A DNA stretch of 15,907 nt from an uncultured Phycisphaera sp. (lineage in GTDB: Bacteria > Planctomycetota > Phycisphaerae > Phycisphaerales > SM1A02), in assembly GCA_937911845.1 (NCBI GenBank), contig CALDQF010000179.1:1-15907 (forward strand). Reading direction: 5' to 3'. The notes below the pieces were generated by a model. It was given only the letters and a program-made list of their open reading frames with translations, was not told where the DNA came from and searched no databases. Below, one piece after another: positions 6,299 through 14,356 of the stretch (positions are counted from its first letter, which is position 1; each line of letters starts with the position of its first letter). A program made the position numbers and the translations under genes.

Positions 6299-7405
6299 AT
6301 GCGACTGGCTGAAGTAGAACACGGTCTCGAAGCACTCTTTCCTCTGCATTTGGCAGAATCCTGGGATCCGGTTGGCCGACAACTTGGCCGGGATGACCAA
6401 CCCATTCGGCGAATGATGCTCACCATCGATGCCACCGAGTCGGTGGTCGAGGAAGCCATTGCTGGTCAGGTGGATCTTCTCTTGGCCTACCACCCGGTCC
6501 TGTTCCATCCCCCAAATCGTTGGAACGGAGACGATCCCGATGTGCGGCCGTTGACTCGGGCCGCCGCCCATGATTTGGCCATCTGGAGCCCCCACACCGC
6601 CTTTGATGCCATGCAGGGTGGCGTCACGGACTGGCTGGTGGAACCCTTTGGTTGTGGCCAACCGCTCCGCTCGGCCAACACGCCTGGAGCCAACCGAAAA
6701 ATCACCGCCTTCGTGCCCCAGAAAGACCTCGAACGGGTCCGGAATGCCATGGCCGCCGCAGGGGCAGGTTCCATTGGGGCGTACCGGGAGTGCAGCTTCT
6801 CCGTCCTTGGCACCGGCACCTTCCGCGGACTTCCCGGGACCTCGCCCGCCATCGGAATTCCAGAACAGCTGGAATCGGTGGAGGAACAGCGGCTCGAAAT
6901 GGTGTGCCCAGACTCCCAAGTCCCACTGATCGTCGCCGCCCTGCGGGAAGCTCACCCCTACGAAGAGCCTGCGATTGATATCACAGCCCTGTTGCCGCAG
7001 CCTCAACCAAACACGGGAGCTGGTCGGATGGTTCGCCTTGAAAAAGCAAAATCACTGAACCAACTGGCTGAAATGGCTCGGATCCACCTCAACGTAGATG
7101 GGGTGGAAGTGGCAGATGGTGCTGGAGCACCCTCCAAGCACAAAGTCTTGGCCGCTGGCCCCGGTTCAGGGGCCGATCTCATCCCTGAGGCGGCTGCGGC
7201 TGGGGCCACGATCTTTCTCACGGGTGAAATGAAGCACCACGAACAGTTGCAGGCCCTGCGACATGGAATGAGTTTGATCTTGGCTGGCCACACCAATACC
7301 GAACGAGGCGTGTTCAAGCCTTGGACCAAAGTGCTGCAGAAGGCCTTTCCGACCATCAACATCAAGCGCTCCCGGCGAGATCGTCACCCCCTCCGGCGGC
7401 TTTGA
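6299..7405 (+). CDS. NIF3-family dinuclear metal-binding protein (GTP cyclohydrolase I type 2-like)
   Basis: A 368-residue member of the NIF3/YbgI/YqfO family, whose members form toroidal hexamers with two metal ions per subunit and whose physiological role is still debated. Seen: LAESWDPVGRQLG (18-30), LTIDATESVVEEAI (41-54), LLAYHPVLF (61-69), SPHTAFDAMQGGVNDWL-like segment (97-113, with Asp103), LTGEMKHHE (307-315), and GHTNTERG (330-337), where His331 and Glu335 should bind metal. Tyr64 replaces the first His of the common HHP motif, as in some other members, including eukaryotic ones. The insert at about 135-235 with REAHPYEEPAID is the PII/CutA-like domain of the long subfamily. The ATG has no SD; TATCCT lies just upstream. 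It leads the cluster with ispE, lspA and the M3 peptidase. Confidence 0.92.
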   Translation: MRLAEVEHGLEALFPLHLAESWDPVGRQLGRDDQPIRRMMLTIDATESVVEEAIAGQVDLLLAYHPVLFHPPNRWNGDDPDVRPLTRAAAHDLAIWSPHTAFDAMQGGVTDWLVEPFGCGQPLRSANTPGANRKITAFVPQKDLERVRNAMAAAGAGSIGAYRECSFSVLGTGTFRGLPGTSPAIGIPEQLESVEEQRLEMVCPDSQVPLIVAALREAHPYEEPAIDITALLPQPQPNTGAGRMVRLEKAKSLNQLAEMARIHLNVDGVEVADGAGAPSKHKVLAAGPGSGADLIPEAAAAGATIFLTGEMKHHEQLQALRHGMSLILAGHTNTERGVFKPWTKVLQKAFPTINIKRSRRDRHPLRRL

Positions 7406-7430
7406 TCCGCGGGCTATCCTGATCATTCTG

Positions 7431-8342
7431 ATGTCTAAATGTGTACGGATTTTGGCCCCCGCAAAAGTGAACTTGGCGCTCGCTGTTGGGCCGCTGGATG
7501 CAGAGTGCGGATTGCATCCCGTCGCGTCCTGGATGCGAACGGTCGATTTCAGCGATCAACTCGAGTTGAAAAAATTGCCCGAAGGGTCTTTCAGTCGCTT
7601 CGCCACCGTCTGGTCAGAACATGCCCCCAGACCGACCGAGATCGATTGGCCGCTGGCCAGGGATTTGGCATTCCGGGCGCACCAAGCCGTGGAAGTGCAT
7701 GCAGGAAGATCCCTCCCGGTCCAATCCCTCCTGACGAAAGAGGTTCCAGTCGGATCAGGACTGGGAGGTGGATCAAGCAACGCCGCCGCCATGTTGCGGG
7801 GCCTCGACGCATTGTTTGAGCTTGCGCTCGGGAGAGAAGCACTGATCACCATCGCAGCATCGCTCGGATCCGATGTTCCATTTTTTCTTCAGGGTGGTGA
7901 TGCGGTGGTTTCAGGGTTTGGTGAACAGTGTGTCTCCACGCACTGCGAACGCTTCCCAGCTTTGGTCTTGGTCTTCCCTGCGACCGCATGTCCAACCGGT
8001 GAAATTTTCGATGCGTTTGATGAACAAGAAGCCCAAGACTTTGCCCCCGAACGTCTTGATGGGGTGCTTCAAGGTTCTGATCTTGACGGTGATGACCTGT
8101 TCAACGACCTTCTGGTCGCCGCCGAAACTGTCGAACCCGACTTGGTTGAGTGCCGAAACGCACTGAAGCCCTTGGCGGAACGCACGGTTCACCTCACCGG
8201 CTCCGGCTCAACGCTCTTCATTCCTGCCGACAACACCATGCATGCAGAAGCCTTGGCCACAGCTATCGAAGACCGCCTTGGTCTGAAGGCTCGAGTGGTC
8301 TCGGCGGTGGGGCTGCCCCAAGTGGAGGTGGATTGCTCATGA
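7431..8342 (+). CDS. ispE: 4-diphosphocytidyl-2-C-methyl-D-erythritol kinase
   Basis: A 303-residue GHMP-family kinase that phosphorylates CDP-methylerythritol with ATP in the MEP pathway to isoprenoid precursors (cytoplasmic). Seen: APAKVNLALAVG at 9-20, with Lys12 at the conserved position near the substrate site; the ATP-binding PVGSGLGGGSSNAAA at 106-120; GSDVPFFLQGG at 146-156, with catalytic Asp148; and LTGSGSTLF at 255-263 near the C-terminus. Length is normal. It starts 25 nt after the NIF3 stop and ends in an ATGA overlap with lspA, so the genes are likely co-transcribed. There is no SD; TATCCT at 7415-7420 lies 10 nt before the ATG and could be a second promoter. Confidence 0.95.
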   Translation: MSKCVRILAPAKVNLALAVGPLDAECGLHPVASWMRTVDFSDQLELKKLPEGSFSRFATVWSEHAPRPTEIDWPLARDLAFRAHQAVEVHAGRSLPVQSLLTKEVPVGSGLGGGSSNAAAMLRGLDALFELALGREALITIAASLGSDVPFFLQGGDAVVSGFGEQCVSTHCERFPALVLVFPATACPTGEIFDAFDEQEAQDFAPERLDGVLQGSDLDGDDLFNDLLVAAETVEPDLVECRNALKPLAERTVHLTGSGSTLFIPADNTMHAEALATAIEDRLGLKARVVSAVGLPQVEVDCS

Positions 8343-8911
8343 GCCGACCCTTCGTATGTTTTCTGGTGTTGGCTGGCGTTTTGCTGACGATTGACTTGGC
8401 TTCAAAATCTGTGGCCTTTGCTCGAGTTTCGGGTGAGCCCGTTGATCTCTTGGCCACCGGAGGTCGCGCTGAGGCGATTCCGGCCCACGACCCCGTCATC
8501 GCCGTCCCCAAACTGTTGGCCTTTCGACTCACGCTGAACCGGGGCGCGGTCTTCGGTTTGGGCCAAGGTGGAGTGGCCTTGTTGGCGGTGGTCTCCGCGG
8601 TGGCGGCCATTGTGGTTTTCACCATGGGATACCGACTCCCACCCAAAGCCTGGCGAAGAAGAGTGTTGTTGGCCATGATTTTGGCCGGCGCGCTTGGAAA
8701 CCTTTGGGATCGGGTCATGTACGACGCGGTGCGGGATTTGTTTTTGCTTTTTCCGGGTGTGAATTTGCCTTTCGGTTGGTCTTGGCCTGGTGGTGCCAAA
8801 GGGTTGTATCCCTGGATTTTCAATGCCGCTGATGTGTATCTGGTGCTCGCGCTTGGAGCCTTTGCATTCGGTCTCGATCAACCACGAACCAAACAACAGG
8901 AATCGACATGA
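8339..8911 (+). CDS. lspA: Lipoprotein signal peptidase (signal peptidase II)
   Basis: A 190-residue inner-membrane aspartyl protease that cleaves the signal peptide of prolipoproteins before the lipid-modified Cys. Four hydrophobic segments are visible (about 5-24, 76-97, 107-122 and 160-178). Family motifs: LTLNRGAVFGLG at 64-75 (consensus N.GaaFg), GALGNLWDRV at 117-126, and the two catalytic aspartates, Asp133 in AVRDLF and Asp165 in FNAADV. The periplasmic loops at about 31-60 and 139-157 are longer than in short proteobacterial versions. The ATG at 8339 overlaps the ispE stop by 4 bp (ATGA), and the last codons overlap the next gene the same way. A longer in-frame start at 8150 would lie inside ispE and is not supported. 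The lipoprotein at 6062-6265 is a candidate local substrate. Confidence 0.94.
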   Translation: MSRPFVCFLVLAGVLLTIDLASKSVAFARVSGEPVDLLATGGRAEAIPAHDPVIAVPKLLAFRLTLNRGAVFGLGQGGVALLAVVSAVAAIVVFTMGYRLPPKAWRRRVLLAMILAGALGNLWDRVMYDAVRDLFLLFPGVNLPFGWSWPGGAKGLYPWIFNAADVYLVLALGAFAFGLDQPRTKQQEST

Positions 8912-10602
8912 ACATCGACACGTCTTTTGTGCCTTTAGATCTGGATGGCACCTCATGGTCTGCGCTTGAACCTTTGTACATCTCACTTCGAGAACGCACG
9001 ATTGACGATGCTGCCGATCTCGAACGCTTGCTTCTGGATCGATCGGAGTTGGATGCCCATGTCAGCGAAGCAGGAAATCAAATCTATGCCGCGATGACGT
9101 GCGACACCACCGATGAAGCCATCGAAGCGGCGTATCTCAAGTTTGTGGAAGAAGTGAGCCCGCCGCTGCAACAAATCTCGTTTGAGATTGACCAGCGCGT
9201 TGCGGATTCTCCATTCTTGAGTGAACTCTCAGACCATTTTGATGTCCTGGCCCGAGACACCAAGGCATCAGTAAAGCTCTTCAAAGAAGAAAATGTTCCG
9301 TTGCTGGTGGAAGACACCAAAATGGGTCAACAGTTTGGCTCTATCTCTGGCGCCCAAATGGTTGATTTCGAAGGTGAATCCCGAACCATGCCTTGGATGG
9401 GCACCATCCAAGAAGACACGAACCGAGATCGTCGTGAAGCCGCGTGGCGGGCCAGTTGGGGGCGGCGGTCCGAGGACCGAGAGGCGTTGGATGATCTGTA
9501 CGACGCCATGATTTCAAACCGAACCAAGATCGGCGTCAACGCGGGATATGAGAACTACGTCGGCTACGCCTTTGCCAGCAAGGGACGATTCGATTACACC
9601 CCCAACGATTGCAAGGCGTTCCATCAAGCCGCCGAAGATGTCTTCGTTCCCTTGCTCCGAAAAATCCACGAGGACCGTCGGCAGCAACTGGGGTTGGATG
9701 CTTTGCGACCTTGGGACTTGGCGGTCGATTCTTCGGGACGGGCCCCACTTCGACCATTTCGAACCGAAGCCGAACTGGTTCAAGGCTGCAGCAAGATGTT
9801 CACATCCTTGGATTCAGAACTCGGAACACTGTTCGCCCGACTCCAAGATGGCACCAGCCTTGACCTCGAAAGCCGGCCCGGTAAATCGCCCGGGGGGTAC
9901 CAGCTTCACCTCGACCGACAGCGAAAAGTGTTCATCTTTATGAATGCAGCTGGCACCCACGATGACCTGCAAACCATGCTGCACGAATCCGGGCATGCCT
10001 TCCATGCCATGTTGAGTGAACATGAAGAACTGGTGCACTACCGTCACTCACCGATCGAATTCGCTGAAGTGGCCTCAATGGCCATGGAAAAATTGGCCGC
10101 AACGCAGCTCGGTATGTTCTACGCCCCACAAGACGCGGCCCGAGCATGGCGGGAGCACCTCGAAGATTGCATTCGTTCGATCACCTGGGTGGCCACTATT
10201 GATGCGTTTCAACACGAAATCTATCGCAACCCCAATCTCGACCGAGCGGGTCGAACCGCCTTGTGGTTGGACCTTGATCAACGATTCGGTGTGAACTGCG
10301 ACTGGTCTGGCTTGGAAGACATCAGACCGATGCAGTGGCAGCGCCAATTGCACCTGTTTGAAGTGCCTTTCTACTACATCGAATACGGGATTGCCCAACT
10401 GGGAGCCCTGCAACTGTGGCGTCGCAGCACCTCCGATCATGCTGGAGCGCTCAATGACTACAAGTCCGCACTTCGTCTGGGAGGATCAAAGCCGCTCCCT
10501 GAGTTGTTCGCTGCCGCGGGAATCCCCTTTGACTTCAGTCCAAAAACGGTTCAGCGGGTCGGTGAGACGGTCGCAGCAGAGTTGGAAGCACTCCCGCTCT
10601 GA
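8908..10602 (+). CDS. M3-family oligoendopeptidase (PepF-like zinc metallopeptidase)
   Basis: A 564-residue cytoplasmic zinc peptidase of family M3B that probably degrades oligopeptides released by proteases. The zinc site HESGHAFH is at 359-366: His359 and His363 are ligands, Glu360 is catalytic, and Glu387 in EFAEVASMAME is the third ligand. Supporting family features are the mostly helical N-terminal domain, the segment GGYQLHL before the active site, and the C-terminal PFYYIEYGIAQLGALQLW (near 487-504). Length is typical. Start ATG 8908 overlaps the lspA stop by 4 bp, pointing to coupled translation. It ends 12 nt from the convergent nhaA gene; a short palindrome GAGCGACCGCTC (10606-10617) lies there, without a clear terminator. 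The symbol pepF is likely, but the subfamily was not checked. Confidence 0.92.
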   Translation: MNIDTSFVPLDLDGTSWSALEPLYISLRERTIDDAADLERLLLDRSELDAHVSEAGNQIYAAMTCDTTDEAIEAAYLKFVEEVSPPLQQISFEIDQRVADSPFLSELSDHFDVLARDTKASVKLFKEENVPLLVEDTKMGQQFGSISGAQMVDFEGESRTMPWMGTIQEDTNRDRREAAWRASWGRRSEDREALDDLYDAMISNRTKIGVNAGYENYVGYAFASKGRFDYTPNDCKAFHQAAEDVFVPLLRKIHEDRRQQLGLDALRPWDLAVDSSGRAPLRPFRTEAELVQGCSKMFTSLDSELGTLFARLQDGTSLDLESRPGKSPGGYQLHLDRQRKVFIFMNAAGTHDDLQTMLHESGHAFHAMLSEHEELVHYRHSPIEFAEVASMAMEKLAATQLGMFYAPQDAARAWREHLEDCIRSITWVATIDAFQHEIYRNPNLDRAGRTALWLDLDQRFGVNCDWSGLEDIRPMQWQRQLHLFEVPFYYIEYGIAQLGALQLWRRSTSDHAGALNDYKSALRLGGSKPLPELFAAAGIPFDFSPKTVQRVGETVAAELEALPL

Positions 10603-10614
10603 TGGAGCGACCGC

Positions 10615-12090
10615 TCAATCAGCTTCCGCTTCCTGAGCCGCGCGGACCGATGGTGGAAGCTTGGTCGCAGAACGCAGCACCAAGAATCCAATCACTCCAC
10701 TCACCGCAGAACCGATCAGCACACCCAGCTTCGCGGTATCAAGTGTCGTGGGTGACTCGTAGGCCAAGCCGGCCACGAACATGGCCATGGTGAAACCGAT
10801 TCCAGCCAGCATGGAGACGGCGGCAATTTTGGTCCAACCCACGCCACGCGGCAGTTGGCCAATGCCCAACTTCACCGCCAAGAAGGTCGCTCCAAACACC
10901 CCAATCAACTTGCCAAAGAACAGTCCACCAGCGACTCCAAGCGCCACTGGACCCAGCAACATGGACGTGTCCATGCCTTCCAAACGCACCCCGGCGTTGG
11001 CCAAAGCAAAGATGGGCATGATGAAGAACGTGACCCAAGGGTGAAGCATGTGCTCCAAACGGGTCAGTGGGGTTTGGACGTCTTCACATCCAACCTCCAG
11101 CGCGTGTACTGCATGCTGGCGTTCATAATTGGTGGGGACATCGTTGTCATGCTTGCCAACATTGGAAAATCGGTCCAGGGCAGACTTTGCTTCCTCTTTA
11201 AATTTGCTGGCATCAATTCGCATGGAGGCGGGCACAGTGATTGCGACCAAAACCCCGGCAATGGTCGCGTGAACCCCACTCTTCACGAAAGCCAGCCAAA
11301 CCACTACGCCAAACAGCAAATACACAAGTGGTTTTCGCACGCCGGTAATGTTGAACAAGCCCAGCAACGCCAATACGGCAAAGCCAATCCCCAGGCTGGG
11401 GACATGCAGACTTTCTGTGTAGAACAGGGCGATCACCATGACGGCACCAAGGTCATCGACAATGGCCAAGGCCAACAAGAAGACTTTGAGGGCCAAAGGC
11501 ACGCGTTTGCCCAACAAAACCAAGACACCAACTGCGAACGCAATGTCGGTGGCCATTGGGACACCCCACCCACTGATCTCGGGTGTACCCCAATTCAATG
11601 CCGCGTAAATCAGCGCGGGTCCCACCATCCCACCAATCGCGGCAACAATCGGCACCGCTGCTTTTCGCACACTGGACAACTCCCCCACCAATAATTCACG
11701 CTTGATCTCCAGACCGACCACCAAGAAGAAAATGGCCATCAAGGCATCATTGATCCACCAGTGCAGGTCGTGTTCGAGGGTCAGATAGTCCAACCAAGAT
11801 TTGGGGGCGGCGGCCACACCTCCGCCCGGGACATCACCGTCTACGCTGTGATGTTCGTCGTATCCCCCGTGGGCTTCACCGTGACCACCCACAGAAACGT
11901 TGATTTCGGTGTGCCACAAGTCGAAGTACGACTGGCCAGAGTCACCTGGAAGGTTGGACCAAATCATGGCCACCGCGGCCATGGCCAACAACAGAATGCC
12001 CGCACTCGCTTCGGCCGCCATAAAGCTCTGAATTGGGGACAAAACACGGTCGATCGGCTGTGGACTGCGGTGCGGACGAGGGCTGGCCAT
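10615..12090 (-). CDS. nhaA: Na+/H+ antiporter NhaA
   Basis: A 491-residue inner-membrane protein exchanging cytoplasmic Na+ (or Li+) for external H+, used in salt and alkaline pH homeostasis. Family motifs: WWINDALMAIFFLVVGLEIKREL (111-133), ATDIAFAVGVL (180-190) with Asp182, LAIVDDLGAV (208-217) with the ion-binding pair Asp212/Asp213, FFGKLIGV (391-398) with the conserved Lys394, and MLAGIGFTMAMFVAGLAY (427-444). About eleven or twelve TM helices are expected. It is longer than the roughly 390-residue E. coli protein because of two inserts. One is a His/Gly/Asp-rich external loop at about 60-98 (His60, 70, 74, 80, 81). The other is a charged loop at about 293-350. AGGAG lies 7 nt before the ATG. 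The gene diverges from the decarboxylase gene. Confidence 0.96.
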   Translation of the reverse strand: MASPRPHRSPQPIDRVLSPIQSFMAAEASAGILLLAMAAVAMIWSNLPGDSGQSYFDLWHTEINVSVGGHGEAHGGYDEHHSVDGDVPGGGVAAAPKSWLDYLTLEHDLHWWINDALMAIFFLVVGLEIKRELLVGELSSVRKAAVPIVAAIGGMVGPALIYAALNWGTPEISGWGVPMATDIAFAVGVLVLLGKRVPLALKVFLLALAIVDDLGAVMVIALFYTESLHVPSLGIGFAVLALLGLFNITGVRKPLVYLLFGVVVWLAFVKSGVHATIAGVLVAITVPASMRIDASKFKEEAKSALDRFSNVGKHDNDVPTNYERQHAVHALEVGCEDVQTPLTRLEHMLHPWVTFFIMPIFALANAGVRLEGMDTSMLLGPVALGVAGGLFFGKLIGVFGATFLAVKLGIGQLPRGVGWTKIAAVSMLAGIGFTMAMFVAGLAYESPTTLDTAKLGVLIGSAVSGVIGFLVLRSATKLPPSVRAAQEAEAD

Positions 12091-12147
12091 GAGATTCTCC
12101 TGAAGGCGAGGGCTCCGATCCGAAATCGACCCTTAGCATGCTTGGGC
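12091..12147. promoter_or_regulatory. Divergent spacer between nhaA and the decarboxylase gene
   Basis: This 57-bp spacer must serve both genes. The nhaA side holds an SD (AGGAG on the minus strand, 7 nt from its ATG). The decarboxylase side has no SD; instead TAGCAT at 12134-12139 ends 8 nt before its ATG. GCATGC at 12136-12141 is a perfect 6-bp palindrome. No clear -35 boxes are seen. Confidence 0.4.
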
Positions 12148-13578
12148 ATGAGCAGAAGTCAGGGCAAATCGGATCTGGAAGCTTTCTTCGCAGATGGAAC
12201 ATCAACCTTGGAAGCCATTGGCCGCTACTGGGAGGCTTTGCAAGACGCCCCGGTACGGCCAGAGGTGGAACCCGGCGCAATTGATCGAATGATGCCTCGA
12301 GAAGCGCCAGATGAACCACTGCCCTTTGCTGAGGCACTGCAACAGCTGACGACTCTCGTGGAGCCTGGATTGGTGGGTTGGCAATCACCGCGATGGCACG
12401 CGTTCTGGCCAGCAAACGGAGGCCCAGCCAGTTTGTTCGGGGACATGTTGAGCGCGGGCTACGGCCAGCAAGGCATGCTTTGGGCCACCAGCCCAGCGTG
12501 CACCGAAGTGGAAGCAAGAGTGGTCGAGTGGCTTCGTCTGTTGCTTGGCCTTCCAGATCAGTTCTCGATTGATGGCTCTGGTGGAGGTGTGATTCAAGAC
12601 AGCGCTTCTTCGGCCACCCTTCTCGCCATGCTGGCGGCCCGAGAGAAGGCCGGGGATGGATCGGTTCGTGAGCACGGTGTGGGGAACCAGCGCTGGGTTT
12701 CGTACGTCAGCGAGTTGGCCCACTCTTCATTCGAACGAGCAGCAATGATCGCCGGTCTGGGCCGGCTTTCGGTCCGAAAGGTTCCGACCAACGCCACGCT
12801 GGGGATGGATGCCCAAGCACTGGATCACATGATCCAAGAAGACAAGACCGCGGGATTGAAACCATTTTTTGTGGGCGCCACCATTGGCACCACCGCGTGT
12901 GGATCATCGGACGATCTTGAAGCCGTCGGCCCCATTGCCAGACGGGAAAATCTGTGGCTTCATGTTGACGCTGCCATGAACGGTGCGGCGGCACTTTGTC
13001 CTGAATATCGAGAGATGCACCAAGGCATTGAACATGTGGATTCTTGGTGTTTCAATCCGCACAAATGGTTGCCGGTTCATTTTGATTGCGATGTGTTCTG
13101 GGTGGCTGATCGAAATGATCTGATCAGCGCGATGTCGGTCAACCCGGAATACCTTCGAAACGACGCCACGGAACAAGGTGGTGTGATTGATTATCGAGAC
13201 TGGCAAATTCCCTTAGGAAGACGCTTCCGAGCGCTCAAATTGTGGTTGACGCTGTACACCGAAGGGGCTGAAGAACTTCGACACACCATTCGAAAGCACA
13301 TTGCTTTGAGTCAAGCCTTCGCCCAGAAACTGGGGCAGCTCGATGTGGAGGTCCTCGCTCCACAGACACTTGGTTTGGTTGCTTTTGCCGCCAAAGACAA
13401 CCAAACGACCGAAGAACTTCAACGACGCATCAACCACAGCCGAAAGACTTGGCTCACGCATGCTGAAATTGGTAGTCGGCGTTGGATACGGGTCGCCGTG
13501 GGCGCTTGGCGAACTGAAGAACACCATATGGATCTGCTGTACCGCGAAATTAAGTCAGCCCTTAAAAGCGACGCGTAA
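12148..13578 (+). CDS. PLP-dependent group II amino acid decarboxylase (aromatic-L-amino-acid decarboxylase-like)
   Basis: A 476-residue cytoplasmic enzyme of the group II decarboxylase family, which removes CO2 from an amino acid to give an amine. Seen: SPACTEVEARVVEWL (115-129), GGGVIQDSASSATL (145-158), AHSSFERAA (191-199) with His192 stacking on PLP, GATIGTTACGSSDDL (243-257), HVDAAMNGAA (272-281) with Asp274 binding the pyridine nitrogen, and the Schiff-base lysine Lys306 in NPHKWL. LGRRFRALKLWLTLY (356-370) is also typical. The organisation matches aromatic-L-amino-acid/tyrosine decarboxylases, but the substrate cannot be fixed by eye. ATG 12148 is chosen because the frame further upstream runs into nhaA and lacks family sequence. 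The 3' end overlaps the convergent outer-membrane protein gene by 17 nt. Confidence 0.92.
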   Translation: MSRSQGKSDLEAFFADGTSTLEAIGRYWEALQDAPVRPEVEPGAIDRMMPREAPDEPLPFAEALQQLTTLVEPGLVGWQSPRWHAFWPANGGPASLFGDMLSAGYGQQGMLWATSPACTEVEARVVEWLRLLLGLPDQFSIDGSGGGVIQDSASSATLLAMLAAREKAGDGSVREHGVGNQRWVSYVSELAHSSFERAAMIAGLGRLSVRKVPTNATLGMDAQALDHMIQEDKTAGLKPFFVGATIGTTACGSSDDLEAVGPIARRENLWLHVDAAMNGAAALCPEYREMHQGIEHVDSWCFNPHKWLPVHFDCDVFWVADRNDLISAMSVNPEYLRNDATEQGGVIDYRDWQIPLGRRFRALKLWLTLYTEGAEELRHTIRKHIALSQAFAQKLGQLDVEVLAPQTLGLVAFAAKDNQTTEELQRRINHSRKTWLTHAEIGSRRWIRVAVGAWRTEEHHMDLLYREIKSALKSDA

Positions 13579-14311
13579 GACCGATCCAGACGCCTGATGT
13601 GTCGTCATCGTTGTCTTGATCAAAGAGATGCTGCGCCCCCAAATCAATCACGGTGCTGCCATCAAGTTCGATTTCTGCACCAATGCTCACGGTGGGCTGG
13701 TAGTCGGTACCAAAAATGAGACCCTGGTTGTTGAGATCGAAGGTCCAGCCTCCAAATGAAGCCGGTTCAAACCAGTTGACTGCCAATCCACCGGTCTCTT
13801 CGAAGCGCCCGTTGTTGTCTTGGTTGCCCAAATCAAGCCGGACTTCCAACTGTTGACCGCTGCGGTACCTTCGATGCCAAGTCGCATTCAGCATGATGTC
13901 CACATCATTGCCGGCCTCAGGAAGGTCTGAGGTCGGTAATCCCAGAGCACCACGAATGGCAAAAGCAGTCGGCGATCCACTCTGACCCCACAAGTTCCAC
14001 TTCGCCGCCACGATGGTGTCGTTGATGCCATTGATTTTCTCGGATTGACCGGGGCGTTCATCGTCGATGACAACCCCGTTGAACGCGACTTGGTACTCCA
14101 GATCATCGCCCGCACCAATACGAAGGGTGGTGATCCCCAATGTGAGATTCTTCTTGAGCCCCATCAATCCGGTGACGCCAGTTCGGTTCAACCCAATGAT
14201 GGTGCTCTCGATCTGATACTGGCCATCGCCAACAGTAAGCGCCGATTGTGCCCCAGCGGGGTCAATCTCATGGGTTGCGGCCAGGGCCATCGACAATACA
14301 ACTACAGACAT
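13562..14311 (-). CDS. Putative outer-membrane beta-barrel protein (MetA-pathway phenol degradation/transporter-like family)
   Basis: From ATG 14309-14311 this gives 249 residues. It has a short export signal (MSVVVLSMALAA, probable cleavage near AGAQ-S at 20-23) followed by alternating strands rich in Gly and aromatic residues. The segments INDTIVAAKWNLWG (96-109), SPTAFAIRGALGLPT (113-127) and the Gly-rich end IGLTRRF resemble the 'MetA-pathway of phenol degradation' family of outer-membrane proteins. A C-terminal Phe is the usual Bam-recognition feature. It would sit in the outer membrane and may pass hydrophobic solutes; no phenol pathway is nearby, so the family name should not be read as function. 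GGGAG lies about 10 nt before this ATG. A TTG two codons upstream (14315-14317) adds an Arg but is too close to the SD. The 3' end overlaps the decarboxylase gene by 17 nt. Confidence 0.72.
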   Translation of the reverse strand: MSVVVLSMALAATHEIDPAGAQSALTVGDGQYQIESTIIGLNRTGVTGLMGLKKNLTLGITTLRIGAGDDLEYQVAFNGVVIDDERPGQSEKINGINDTIVAAKWNLWGQSGSPTAFAIRGALGLPTSDLPEAGNDVDIMLNATWHRRYRSGQQLEVRLDLGNQDNNGRFEETGGLAVNWFEPASFGGWTFDLNNQGLIFGTDYQPTVSIGAEIELDGSTVIDLGAQHLFDQDNDDDTSGVWIGLTRRF

Positions 14312-14356
14312 GCGCAATAATCTCCCAATTTGGCTTTCTCATGAATCGGTCCTAAC

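Noticed and set aside
6358..6500. Loss of the first His in the NIF3 HHP motif (Tyr64) as a sign of inactivation
   Set aside because: Tyr at this position is seen in other NIF3 proteins, and the remaining metal ligands are intact.
6266..7006. Long 5' extension of the lipoprotein frame
   Set aside because: It lies opposite the NIF3 coding sequence. The signal peptide and lipobox make the internal ATG at 6265 (or 6259) the sensible start.
8263..8823. Minus-strand frame of 186 codons opposite ispE/lspA
   Set aside because: Antisense to well-supported genes, with shadow-like composition.
10855..11694. Long plus-strand open frame of 279 codons opposite nhaA
   Set aside because: It is antisense to a clear nhaA gene, is rich in His/Gln/Asn as expected of a shadow frame, and shows no domain or SD.
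11761..12147. 5' extension of the decarboxylase frame into nhaA
   Set aside because: It is antisense to nhaA and unlike the family; the recognisable protein begins at ATG 12148.
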